Source: Heliopora coerulea
Lineage: Eukaryota; Cnidaria; Anthozoa; Scleralcyonacea; Helioporidae
Assembly (NCBI GenBank): GCA_030142905.1
Contig: JASJOG010000619.1
Location: 23,155 to 87,154 of the forward strand
Reading direction: 5' to 3'
Length of the DNA stretch: 64,000 nt
Under the pieces are notes generated by a model that saw only the letters and a list, made by a program, of their open reading frames with translations, had not been told where the DNA came from and made no database searches. The position numbers and the translations under genes were made by a program. Each line of letters opens with the position of its first letter. Positions within the stretch are counted from its first letter, which is position 1. Positions 22,641 through 33,825 of the stretch are shown here, piece by piece.

Positions 22641-23951
22641 TCAAACCCAGACAGGTCTTATGTCGTCAAAATTACCATGCAGGAGCGGGTAATAACAAAT
22701 GACCAAGGGTCCTGGAGTTCACACTCCATACTACATTTGTAGTACCCTTCTCAAAATTCGGGCTGTTCCCAAGAGTGTCGTCTTTTGCAATAACTCAGTT
22801 CGAATTTCTACACCAATCTTTGAGATTCAATTTTGCATCTTCTTTGTTACCACACCAAGGGCTCCAACAGTAATCAGAATAACCTTTACTTTGTACATTT
22901 CCCAAATCCGCGTTATTTCAAATTTCAGTGGCTGATATTTATCTATCTTCTCGTCTTCTTTCTCCGTAATCCTGTCATCTCCTGGTACTGCTATGTCAAT
23001 CAAGAGGCAGTGTTTTCTTTCCTTATCAACCAGTGTCAGATCTGGTCTTCTTACTATGATTTTCTCATCACATTGGATACTGAAGTCTCAAAGGAGCTTC
23101 ACTTTTGCATTTTCCTGAACTTGCATTTTCCTTAGACTTATGCTCGTACCATTTCTCAGGTCTCTCCATTCCAAACTTCCCACACAATTCCCAATGGACA
23201 ATGCGTGCAACATTATCGTGCGTCCGCTTGTACTCCTTCTGCACCAAAATGGTACATGCACTAATTATGTGGGTCACAGTTTCCCCTGTTATACCACATA
23301 ATCTGCACAATGGAGAATCTCCTGTTTGGTCAGTATTGAATTTCACATACTTAGTGCGTAATGCCTATTCTTGAGCTGCACAGATCAAGGCCTCTGTTCC
23401 AATTTTCAAATCTGATTTCATCATCCAGGCCCATGTGTCTTCTTTATCAATCCTATCTCTGTGTTGCTCTTTTTCCATATCCCGCACAAATTGGCCATGC
23501 ATTCTTTTCTCTCTCCATACTCTCATCTTGTCTTCTTTGAGGTTTTGTTTGAATTCTTCTTTACTCTTGCAGTTTTCTGTGTCTATTATCCCTACTTGTC
23601 TCACTCCATTCGAAAAATTGTTCTTCGCTATCTTTTATATACGATCCTAATCCATTTTCCTCACTTCTTATGCAATCCGCCCATCCAATGAGTCCCCTCC
23701 CTCCTTTGTTTCTTGGTATATACAGTCTATCTACATCACTGTTCAGATTAAATGCTCCAGCCATTGTCATTTTCTTCCTAGTTTTCCTGTCCAATTCTTT
23801 GACCTCATCCTGTATCCACTTCAGTATACCCGCTCCGTATCGTAAAACTGCGACAGCCCATGTATTTGTTTGATGTTTGAGAAACGTGAGAGCTTGGATA
23901 TATTAAGGTAGATGAACGATCTTCAAGCTCGATACTCTGAAAATGATTTCT

Positions 23952-24027
23952 GAGCCCCAGACGGGGATCGAACCCGCAACCTTCTGATGACCGGTTAGAC
24001 GCTCTAACCATTGAGCTACCGAGACTC
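23952..24027 (-). repeat. tRNA-like SINE head (pseudo-tRNA)
   Basis: A 76-base tRNA-like unit with a GAGTCTC/GGGGCTC acceptor pair (including G-U), an A-box-like TAGCTCAATGGTTAGAG and a B box GGTTCGATCC. The would-be anticodon loop is CCGGTCA (GGT centre). It has C where position 33 should be T, and a mismatched anticodon stem, so it is a SINE promoter rather than a working tRNA gene. Confidence 0.7.
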
Positions 24028-24241
24028 AGATGGTGAGCTAAGGCGATATTGCGCGTTCGATCCCCGTCTGGGACTCAGAAATCATTTTCTGAAGTATCGA
24101 GCTTGAAGATCGTTCATCTACCTTAATATATCCAAGGTCTCACGTTTCTCAAACATCAAACTGCTTCAATCATTATTAATATATAGTGACTTCCGCTTAG
24201 GTCGCACATATGTATCGAATTTGCACTTTAGCTTACCATCT

Positions 24242-24317
24242 GAGTCTCGGTAGCTCAATGGTTAGAGCGTCAAACCGGTCATCAGAAGGTTGCGGGTTCG
24301 ATCCCTGTCTGGGGCTC
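24242..24317 (+). repeat. tRNA-like SINE head (pseudo-tRNA), plus-strand copy
   Basis: The same 76-base unit as at 23952-24027 with a few substitutions (TCAAA in the anticodon stem). Both Pol III promoter boxes are kept. Confidence 0.7.
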
Positions 24318-26883
24318 AGAAATCATTTTCTCAGTATCGAGCCCATGTATTTAATGCAGTGATTTTGTTTGCCATTCAATTTCGAGTCCAAAACCAGCCC
24401 CAATCTCCTGTAATACTCAGTTGTAAATGCTTTCTTCATTTCAACATCCTTAAATTTTTCCATCTCCAAAATCTCAAGGTATTTGTAACCATTCTCTTCT
24501 ATGTCCTTCATCACCTGTCCATCAGGGAGCTCTATCTCATCAGTTGTAATCGCCTTGCCTCTTTTCATCACCAATACGCCACGCTTCTTAATGCCAAACT
24601 CCATATCTATATCACTATTAAAGAGATACACTGTATTCACCAATGAATCAATTTGATTCTGGCTCTTGCCAAACAGCTTGAGATCATCCATGAAAAGCAA
24701 GTGGTTGGTTTTCAGCTGTCTCTCACACCATTCATATCCCATTCCAGTTTTTCTCAGCAGCAGTGAAAGCGGTAGCATACATAAGACAAAAAGAAGAGGT
24801 GAAAGACTATCCCCCTGAAAAATTCCCTTTTTTATATTCACCTCTCCTAGCACTGTCCCTGCAGAGCTTAGTTGTGTTTTCCATGTTGCCAAACTTCTTT
24901 TTATGAATTCAGTTACATTCTCAGCAGTTCCAAATATCCTCATGCACTCCAATAACCAACTGTGAGGGACAAGGTCATACGCCTTTCAATAATCCACCCA
25001 CGCCATGGCCACGTTCTTATGTCTCCTCTTACAGTCTCGAAGTATTGCTTATCTATCAACAATTGATCCTTTGTACCTCTGCTCCTCCGTCTGCATCTCT
25101 TTTGCTCTTCTTGCAGTATGTTTTCAGTATCCATAAATGTTTACATACTCTCAGCTATATCCCTGTCATTAATTTCCACATAAGTGGCAGACACGGTATT
25201 GGCCGAAAGTTGTCCATTCCCTTTTGCTGGGTCCTTCAAGCATAGAACAGCCCTCCCATAAGTCATCCAACTTGGTATTGGTTTCCCACTATTTAATATA
25301 TCATTGAGTTCAACTGATATTTTACCGTGAAGAGATGTAAAGCTTTTTAACCAATACCCTTGAACACCATCTGGCTCAGCCCCATTCCAATTTGGTACTG
25401 TACGACACTGGATGTTAACCATTTGCTCTGTAATCACAACTGGGTTTTGCAACGTGTGTTTTCTTTCGTTTTTGATATCAGTTAACCATTCTGCATCAGC
25501 CTTGTACTCCTTCTCCGCACTCCAAATATCTCCCCAAAATTTCTTGCTTTCTTCCGCATCTGGAATTGAACCCTCTTGCCAAAAATCACCATTAAGTTCT
25601 TGATAGAATTTTTTCTGGTCTGTCCTGAACGTTCGATTTTGTCTGTATTGACCTATTCTCTGGTCATACGTTTTGATTTTCGAAGTTTTGGCTGTCAGTC
25701 TTAGCTTTAGCTCTTCTAAAACAACATCCCAATCCCTTCCTCGTAATTTTGTATCTTCGGTCTAGTTCTTTGTACTTCCTTTCATTTTCAATTGTCCCCT
25801 GGTCTTTCTCTCAAGCATATTAACATCTCTCCTCAAAATCTTTATGTTCTCTTGAATCCTTCCCTTCCACCATGGTTCTGTCCTTTGGTTCTTCTTCCTC
25901 TTCATTCCCAATGCCTTTGCCACGTATGTTGTCCCAGCCCTGATTAAATAATTTATTTCCGTGATATCTCGTATTTCTATGTACCGAAGCAACCTATTAA
26001 CATTGCCCATTATGTTCTTTAGCCTTCTAGTATCCACCTTTTTGAAATCTTTGTAATCTGCGAATTCCCTCGTTTTCATCGTTTCCAAAATTCTCTGATA
26101 ATGTTCTGATCCTCCATGCTTATTTCATCCATATTTCCAGTACCGATATGTCTTTCTCCATTTTCCATAGGCTCACTGTCACTCCTTTCATGTCCTACAT
26201 TTCCATCAATTTCTTCATTCAAATTTTCCTCGTTACCGTTATCAATCTGTATTTTCCTTTTGATCCCTTCCAATTCAAGTTCTGTCAACCGCCCATTTTT
26301 CCTTATCGCCCTCGCCTGATCACAGAGGCGCTGCTAATTTGTTCGAAATAGCCCTCTCTCATTCCACTCCCTGAGTAATCACCGTCTGTATCCTCTAAGT
26401 GGGATACCATTTTCATCAACTGAGTTGCTCCGAAAATGACATTCCATAGCAACCATATTCATCTTCTTGGTCCACTTTTTTCTCATCGCAGTCGCTTGAT
26501 GACGGTCGGGCCCACCCTGCGGACCAGTGGGATACCTACCGAGCGCGGGACCTTCACCATTGGTTCCAGTCCCGTTCACGCCGTTACTTACATTATTGTT
26601 AATAGACATTTCACTCATTAATGAGGCGTCTTTTAAGGTTGCCACTAACCAGTATTTTTATCGAGACACTATCCCTAGGGGGGATATCAACCAAGATTAA
26701 AGATCCCCTCCTACCCTTACCATTGCCCCGTTTGCCATCATTTTTCAGAGTTCCTGGCAGGCCTTCACGGCTACCATAGCGGCCATGGAGCACGAGGCTC
26801 CACCGTACTTCGCCCTGCCAGGCAGTCTCGTACTTGATGTTGCCCGTCCTGCACGGCTAGGACGTGGGGTTGGATTTTGCACG

Positions 26884-26914
26884 GCATTATTATTATTATC
26901 ATTATTATTACTAT
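26884..26914. repeat. (ATT)n tract between copies D and E
   Basis: ATT repeats with one ATC lie exactly between the 5' end of copy D and the 3' end of copy E. Confidence 0.85.
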
Positions 26915-29900
26915 TTCTTCTCACAGTGCACAAAAATTTCCAGTGGTAAATGATCTTAACATAAGTTAGATATCAAGACAAGTCTCTTGCCCTTAGGTAT
27001 CTAAAACTTTTCAGATTATTCTTGTCGTTCCTAACGAAGTTACTTTTTGCAAGAGGTGTGTACTGCAATTAATTTCAATCTGATATAGCCATTTTCTATG
27101 ATTCATTCCAATCGTTCCCAGAGCTCCAATTATCACCGGTATAATCTCTACTTCTCTGAGATTCCACAATCGTTTTAGTTCTCGTCTCAAATCTTGATAC
27201 ACATCAATCTTCTCCTTCTCTTTCTTCACAATTCTTGTGTTGAATGGATAAGCAATATCTATCAACAGACATGACCACCTAGATTTATTTACTACAACTA
27301 TATCTGGTCTATTATGATCAAGCTTGTTGTCCGTTTGTATCGGAAAGTCCCATAGTAACTTGAATTCATTTGTTTCAATCACTTTCTCAGGTGTATGCTT
27401 ATACCATGATCCTTGCAGGGAATACCTGCCTTCTTGCATAATTTCCAGTGTACCACTTTTGCTACTTGATCATGTCTCCATTCCTTGTAGTATCTTTGCG
27501 CCAACATTTGGCAGTTTCCTCTGCACTACCACAAATTCTGCAGCTATTTACCACATTCTTCTTATACACTGAATGTCTTATTGAGTTGGCTGCGATTGCC
27601 TGCTCTTGTACTGCAAATATTGTGCTTTCTGTTTCTTTCCTCAATCCCGTATAGCAAAGCCACTCCCAGTTTTTCTCTTTATCTATATTATCTTTTACTG
27701 CAGTTATAAACCGCCCGTGGAGTGCTTTCTCATGCCACTGTCGTTGGTGGTTTTCTTTATTCTCTTTTCTTAAACTGCTTCCGTCTTTTACTCCTTTGAT
27801 GTTAACCACTCCTTCCCTTACAATCTGTCTCGCCATCTCACCTTGCCGTCTACTCACGTACAGTGCTAAATTATTTCTTTCTGCCTTAACTTACTCTTCA
27901 ATTCCAATAAGTCCTCTCCCTCCGCTTTTTCTAGTCTAGTAAAATCTATGTACGTCACTCCTTGGGTGTAATGCACCGTACATTGTCAATTTCTTAGGGG
28001 TTTTCCTGTCTAATGCCTTCAGCTCTTCATCGGTCCAGTCGATTATTCCAGCTCCGTACCGCATCAAAGACACCGCCCAGGAATTAATTACTAGCACAAT
28101 ATTCTTTCCATTCAACTTTGACTTAAGGATCTTTTTTGTCCTTCGCAAATATTCTTTCTGAATTAATACCTTCACCTGTTGTTGCATTATCTGGTCAATT
28201 TCTAGCATACCTAGATATCCGTATCCTTCATCATCGACAGTTTTTATGCTTTCCCCATTTGTCAGCCGTATACCGTCAGATGTTACCACTCTCCCTCTTT
28301 TTATTACCACCACACCACATCTCTTTACTCCAAACTCCATTTGTATATCTTGGCTAAATACAAATACCGTCCTAATCAGAGACTCAATATCCTTACTAGA
28401 CTTTCCAAACAGTTTGAGGTCATCCATGAAGAGTAGATGATTCACCTTTGGGCTTACATTACCAAGACGATATCCAGCTTTACAGCTTCTTAACAACAAG
28501 GTCATAGGTATCATGCAAATAACAAACAATAATGGTGACAGACTGTCACTCTGGAATAAACCCCTCTCGAGTTTTACCTCCCCAAACTCTTGATTTCCTG
28601 CTATTAACTTGGTTCTCCAACGGGGCATGGTTTTTTGGACAAATGACCGAATATTACTGGCAACTCCGATCATTTCCAGACATTCAGTAATCCACGAATG
28701 TGGAATCATATCGTAAGCCTTGCGGTAGTCAATCCATGCCACCGCAAGGTTAGTATGTCTTCTTTTATAATTCTTCAGGATGGTCTTATCTATCATTAAC
28801 TGCCACGAGATTTTCTTTTACAACCCTTTTGTTCGTCCGGGAATATTGCTGGATCTCCCATATGTCGGTACATTTCATCTCCAACTATTCCATTAAGCAA
28901 TTTCCACAAAACGGGTAAACATGTAATCGGTCTATAATTGTCAACTACTTTACAGCGTGACTCATCTTTCATACATAAAACCGTCTGTTTACCATCCACT
29001 CGGGCGTTTCCCCAGAGCTCACCATGTCGTTAAGTTGTACAGTAATTCTGGCGTGAAGGGCGGTCAAGTTCTTAATCCAGAAACCCTGTATACCATCTGG
29101 ACCCGGAGCCTTCCAACTGGATGTTTTGGTTAGCTATTCCTTAAGCATTCTTTCATCGATCGTGATATCTTGTTGATCTTGATGTTGAGCTTTCAACTGA
29201 TTCTTCACTCCTTTTAACTACTCAGCATCTTTGTTATGTTCCACAGGATTTGCCAATGTTGTTTCCCAAATTTTTAGTGTCTCTGTTGCATCGGGGACAG
29301 TTGCTGAGCTATTTGTTTTTCCCTCTATCTCACTATAAAATCTCCTTTGATTTTCTTCAAACAACCTGTTGTGTCTAAACTGCTTTGTTCGATTTTCGTA
29401 TCGCGTTATTTTTGCTGCCTTTGCTGTTACCCTTTGTTTTAACTCCTCAATCACCGTTGTAATCCCTTTTTAATTTACTTTATACTTTCTTTCGAGATAT
29501 GCCATTTCTTTATCATGCCTTCTAATTTCATTATTTTTCTTTCTTTCAAGCTTGCTAATAACTTTCCTTGCCTCTTTGATGTCTCGTTCTATTCTCCTTT
29601 TCCACCAGGGCTCTTTTATCTGTCTCTCTCGTCTTTCTCTTAAATCCAGATCTTTTGCAATGTATCATATTATCGCTACCATAAGTTGTTTTGTCTCAGT
29701 TACGTTATTCGTGACGATATGATCAATTATTTTCTCTACCTTCCGTATTTTTTCATTTATTGTTCTTTTGTTAATCCTTTTAAAATTTACATTTGGTGGT
29801 TTAGATTTTTCCCTTATCAACCCCATAATTCTATCATATATAATGGACTCTTCACGACTAAGATCATACCTTTGGGATCATTTTCGTCATCATTCTCACT

Positions 29901-30784
29901 TGCGCGTTGTGTGCCATCTTGTCTGCTTTCTTCTTGTGTATTCAATTCAGCATCGGATTGGTTATCAATTTGTTGCCCCTCAGTTACTACAGTTTCTTCT
30001 CCCTAGTTGCTTTTTTCATGTTCTTCCTAGTTCGCAGAACTCCCTCTTATTCCAACGATCTTAATCTGTCTTTTAATTTCCTCCAGTTCCACTTTTGTCA
30101 ACCACTCATTCACCACAATCGCTCTAGTTTGATCGACTAATTGTTGTTCTTTAACTTCGAATGTACCAACATCTTCCCAGATCCTCATCATTCTCTTTCG
30201 ATACCCTCTCACAATCGGCTTACTCTTGAATTTGCAGTACATTACGAATCTATTCTCTTCTTTTGTCCACTTCCTCCTAGCAATAGCATGATTACGATCG
30301 GTTCCACGCTGCTGGGCCATGGAATTCCTGCCAGGCGAAGCACCTTCACCATAAGTTCCAGTACCATTCACGCCGTTACCAGTTTCAATTAAATTTTCCA
30401 TTCACTCATTAGAGGTTAGTGGTTTCAGGTGTCACTACCACCGGTGTTTTCTTCGTTCCACCAAAACTAGAGGGGCTGTCAACCAAGACTCACGAGTCCC
30501 CACCACCTGTGTGGAACTTTTATTTGTGATTCCTGCACTAGGTAGACTGTCGGCCAAGGTTAACGGGCTCCACCTACCCGGGTTTAGAATTGGAGTTTTC
30601 CATCTCCTAGGCGGGTTGTCGACCAAGACTATTGAGCCCCACCAACCCACTGTTGTAAACCTAACAGGGGTGTCTTTGGGGTTACTGGCGCTTGCCAAAG
30701 GTGCCACCCCAGACTTTGGAGGACCGGAGCGTCCACATTCCCGTGATAGGCTGAAACCATTGCTTGTTCTACCCCAGTGCTCAA
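26915..30784 (-). mobile_element. R2/R4/NeSL-type LINE, copy E (family 3), near full length
   Basis: The 5' UTR is at 30402-30784. The Myb-like domain (30401-30027) reads RRKWTKEENRFVMYCKF and RGYRKRMMRIWEDVG. Linker pieces run to about 29218. RT fingers (28999-28796) are followed by RT palm and thumb (28796-27936), a basic linker and CRICG knuckle (27857-27462, last half frame-shifted) and the endonuclease (27439-27011: NRPDIVVVNK, LLIDIAYP, EIIPVIIGALG). Frame breaks occur at about 30020, 29200, 28796, 27900 and 27450. Both ends meet (ATT)n, so the borders are well placed. Confidence 0.86.
27936..28796 (-). pseudogene. Copy E reverse transcriptase palm and thumb
   Basis: A 286-codon frame with WIDYRKAYDMIPHSW, GLFQSDSLSPLLF (Ser where relatives have Gly in the GDS box), HLLFMDDLKLFGKS and the thumb block DRKTPKKLTMYGALHP. 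Catalytic Asp residues are present. It lacks its fingers, which lie in the preceding frame. Confidence 0.83.
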
Positions 30785-30815
<31 letters not shown>

Positions 30816-30818
30816 TTC
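30785..30818. repeat. (ATT)n tract between copy E and fragment H
   Basis: About ten nearly perfect ATT units, the cleanest tract in the array. Confidence 0.9.
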
Positions 30819-31043
30819 ACAGCAATGTTCTTATGCCAGTTGTATCTAATTTTCCCTCGGAAGCTGGCTACAACTTGTAGCCTAAGGTTCCGGGTCTTTC
30901 AGATTTCCAAGCTTATTCTCAACTTCTTGTTGTTCCAAGCAATGCCGTCTTGGAGAAGTTCTGCTCTCATATGTATGCCCAGCTTTTCAATCCAATTATT
31001 CAATTTCCTAACTAGCTGCTCCCAAGGCACCTACTACAATTGG
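30819..31043 (-). mobile_element. Fragment H: C-terminal end of a further related LINE
   Basis: Just past the 3' tract of copy F, the minus strand reads VPIVVGALGAAS, the motif found near the C-terminus of copies B-E (IPVAVGALG, IPVIIGALG), then stops and non-coding sequence to the next (ATT)n. It is a 225-bp 3' remnant, truncated either at its own insertion or by copy F. Confidence 0.65.
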
Positions 31044-31059
31044 TACTATTATTATTATG
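31044..31059. repeat. (ATT)n tract at 3' end of copy F
   Basis: A short ATT run meets the first base of the 3' UTR that copy F shares with copy A ('tctatta.ccagttcatatt'). Confidence 0.8.
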
Positions 31060-31221
31060 TATCTATTAGCCAGTTCATATTTTGACCATTACTCCCTCAC
31101 ACCAAATATTGATGGGAGGTAACCGACGTACACGTGTTCCCATTGGTTCACACTAAGGCTGACGCGTTTTGACTGCACGTTCACTACTCTGGCTGTAACA
31201 CTTTGCCAAGCACTTTCCCAA

Positions 31222-31992
31222 TTATTGTTTCCCCTCTGAGAGCACCGTCCGCTGCATTGTACTGATTGTCCTAATCACATTTTCCTCATCTCCAATAATC
31301 TTCCTCACTGCTCTGGTTGCATCTTTGACACCACATCCCAGGCATCCAATTATTACCGGCACTACTTCCACTCTGTACCTTCTTTTTTCTCTGGTTCTGA
31401 ATGCCAGCTGCTGATACTTCTGTAACTTCGTTCTCGTCGCTTCCTCGATGTTATACTCTTGACGGCATGTCATGTCTACTAACCAGATCTCGCTCGCTTT
31501 CTCGTCATCTAATGTCAAGTCTGGTCTACATGCAAAGCTTGTCTTTCTCATCCTATGCTCGAAGTTCCAACACAACTTGAACCCGTTCCCCTTTAGGACG
31601 TGGCCTGTGTCCCATCTAACAGTGTACCATGCCGTATTGGCAGGGAGAAGTTCTCTCTCAACGGCCCAGCTAACAGCCAGTACCATCAAAGCATTGTTGT
31701 GCCTAACGAAATACTCGGTTCCTGCCAGAACCTCACACCCTGCACGCAGGTGTTGAACGGTTTCATCAAACATCTTGCACAATCTACATTTTCCGTCCTC
31801 GCCTCCTATCCCACACAACACTTTCCACTTCCGAGTCTCCATCACCTGCTCCAGCAAACCTATGATTCCAGCCGTCTTCTGCGGTGTGATATTTGTGTTC
31901 AACCACACAAGGCTCTCGTTCTCCTGCCCTGCAAACACTTGACTCTGCATACCCTTTTCCTTATAATCATTCTTCAACTTCTCTTTGACCAT
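31222..31992 (-). pseudogene. Copy F knuckle and restriction-like endonuclease
   Basis: A 256-codon frame with knuckle, RPDL...LVDM endonuclease core and the VEVVPVIIGCLGCG segment, colinear with 10507-11317 of copy A. It overlaps the preceding thumb frame by about 19 bases in a different phase, so translation could not pass from one to the other. Confidence 0.82.
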
Positions 31993-32597
31993 TCTTTCTC
32001 TATCTTCTCACCATCCTTCCAGACTTCGTCCTTCCTAAATTGAACCTCCACTCCAACTTCACCCAGCGCTTGTTCTGTTTTCCTCTTTAAGCTCTTGTAT
32101 TCGCTGTTATACTCTCTCTTCCAAGCAATCCTTATTCTGTGGCTTGTGCTACAAACCATGTACGTTGCCACCCTAATCTTCGTTTCCTTATAAACCTGCC
32201 ACAGGCTCTTCAAGCCGTGCCCTCCATCCTGTCTCTTCAGGTAGAGCCTCTCATCACTTGCTTGTTGTCCCAGCATACCTTTCTTGCGTAGAATATCCTT
32301 CACCAACATGTCAAGGTCATATAACTCCTTGTGGGTGAACTGGCATACATTCATGGCGTAGACCGCAACCGGGATGAATCTGCAATTGATCGCTCTCATG
32401 AGATTCTTATCATACAGCTCAAGCTCTACGAGGCTTTCCAATCTCTTTCGCATTTCTTCCTTGATTCTCTGCAATACTTTTTCTTTGTTTATCTGCTTCC
32501 GCTGTTCTGTTCCAAGGAATTTGTAGAAGTCATCCTTCTCTGGGTCCAGCGCCTCTGTCCTTTCTTCCAATATAGTCAAGCCCTCGCCTTTAGTCAT
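31974..32597 (-). pseudogene. Copy F RT thumb and connection
   Basis: A 207-codon frame: KVLQRIKEEMRKRLESLVEL, then INCRFIPVAVYAMNVCQF, then LYLKRQDGGHGLKSLWQVY and a basic coiled tail. It matches copy A at 11457-11792 closely, including the GG.GLKSL block conserved in LINE thumbs. Confidence 0.8.
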
Positions 32598-33540
32598 CTA
32601 ACCTCTTTTAAATACTATCTCCGCACATTTCTTCACCCCGTACACTGCCCCTGTATCGTCGCTAGCTTTCACGATTATTTCGTTAGCAGCTTCCATCTGC
32701 TTATGGCTCTCCTGGTAGGTCTTCAGGTCATCAATAAATAAGCTGTACGCCCTCTTCGTGAGTCTTTCACGAGGAGGTGCCATCCTATATCCTGTTGTTT
32801 CCTCCATTAGTATTGTAATTGGGACCTCAGTCAGACAGAATCCTACCGGCGAATAACTGTCTCCTTGTAAAAAACTACACCGTATTCTAATCCATCTACT
32901 CTGTACCTTGTGATTTCCAGCATTCAACTCTAACCGTGTCTTCCAACTGCTCATCAATTTCCGTGGCACATTTATAAGCGGCTTAGGTACTCCCATCCAG
33001 TCTTACACCATCACCATCCAGTCATGGTGAACTTTGTCGTAAGCTTTCCTGTAGTCGTAAAACGCGAGTGCCAGGTCCCTCTTGTGTTCTCTCACCTCGT
33101 TGATTATACACTTATCAATAAGTAGTTGGTCAACCGTACCCGACACTCCCTCTGAGGCTGCTAGTTGTCCTTCATCTCATATCTCGTTCCGTCGAGCATG
33201 GTATTTCATGTACCGTCATATCAAACCAGTGAATAACTTGTACGAAGTATTTAGAAACTTAATCGGTCTGTACTCTTCCTCAAATAACAAGTCCTCGGTC
33301 TTCGGTCAAAGGACTGTCCTGCCTAAACTCAGCCATTCCGGAATGCCCTCTGGATCTTTATTCCAGCTCTTCATTGTTCTTTTTAAAGCCTTTTAGGTTC
33401 CACTAAACTTCTTCCACCATAAATTCTGGATTCCGTCAATACCTGGCGAGGTCCAATTCTTCCTCCTCTTTATAACTTTCCTAATGTTCTCCTCACTTAT
33501 CTCGATGTCCTGTACATCCCTAATCTTCTCTCTCAATTCC

Positions 33541-33767
33541 TATGGAGCTCACTGGCTCTGATATTATTGTCCTGCCTAAGTTCTTCTGGTTTTATCTCAG
33601 AGTTACCTTCTCCCAGACAAATTGCCATCCAAGACTAAATAGTCTTATCTACCCCTGGCTAATGAGTTGCTAGCACTTGCCAAAGGTGTCACCCCGGATT
33701 GTGGTGGGCGAGAGCGTCCACTTTAACGCAATAGGCTGAAGCTTTGCTTGTCCTACTCCAGTGTCCT
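33541..33767 (-). mobile_element. 5'-UTR-like block upstream of copy F, shared with copy E
   Basis: The stretch 'cttgccaaaggtgtcacccc' to 'ctactccagtgt' (33670-33765) is clearly homologous to 30693-30780, the 5' end of copy E, and likewise abuts (ATT)n. Copy F's ORF, however, belongs to the other family. Either an internal deletion or recombination joined them, or families 1 and 3 share a 5' UTR. Confidence 0.65.
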
Positions 33768-33825
33768 GTTATTATTGTTATTATTATAACAAGTCGCACA
33801 CCAACTAATTGTTATGATTATTATT
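33768..33825. repeat. (ATT)n tracts between copies F and G
   Basis: Two short ATT runs (33768-33788 and 33808-33825) separated by about 20 bases. Confidence 0.75.

Larger units (their letters stand above)
23868..24339. mobile_element. Composite tRNA-derived SINE insertion with 13-bp target duplication
   Basis: The 13-mer 'agcccatgtattt' flanks the insert at 23855-23867 and 24340-24352. Inside are three SINE pieces: one full unit inverted (23868 to about 24035), a partial plus-strand unit (about 24050-24165) that forms an inverted repeat with it, and a full plus-strand unit (about 24165-24339). It interrupts the RT thumb of copy D. The repeat 'gagcttgaagatcgttcatc' and its inverse mark the arms. 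Confidence 0.75.
22641..26883 (-). mobile_element. R2/R4/NeSL-type LINE, copy D (family 3), with SINE insertion
   Basis: The Myb-like N-terminus (26645-26379: MRKKWTKKMN..ECHFRSN) is followed by linker pieces to 25760, RT (25452-24323, with GIFQGDSLSPLLF and FMDDLKLFGKS), thumb (23794-23561: DRKTRKKMTM, IPRNKGGRGLIG), knuckle CRLCGITGETVTHIISAC (about 23300) and an out-of-frame endonuclease (RPDL about 23050). Most frames are broken. A composite SINE at 23868-24339 splits the thumb. Copy E is the closest relative. Confidence 0.83.
31060..33540 (-). mobile_element. R2/R4/NeSL-type LINE, copy F (family 1), lacking N-terminal coding
   Basis: Close relative of copy A. The RT runs from about 33540 (SEENIRKVIKRRK, WTSPGIDGIQNLWWKKF) through broken palm pieces (32996-32598, FLQGDSYSP, LFIDDLKTYQES) and thumb (32597-31974) to knuckle CRLCKMFDETVQHLRAGC and endonuclease (31992-31222: CRPDLTLDDEK, WLVDMTC). 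The last frame runs 256 codons without a stop. The N-terminal part present in A is absent; upstream is a 5' UTR of another family (33541-33767). Confidence 0.85.

Noticed and set aside
23952..24317. Functional tRNA genes
   Set aside because: The 76-base units have Pol III boxes but mismatched anticodon stems and no U33, and they sit inside a SINE with target duplications.
10352..33825. CRISPR array or direct-repeat system formed by the ATT tracts
   Set aside because: The tracts are imperfect trinucleotide microsatellites at retrotransposon borders, with kilobase, non-uniform spacing in a eukaryotic genome.
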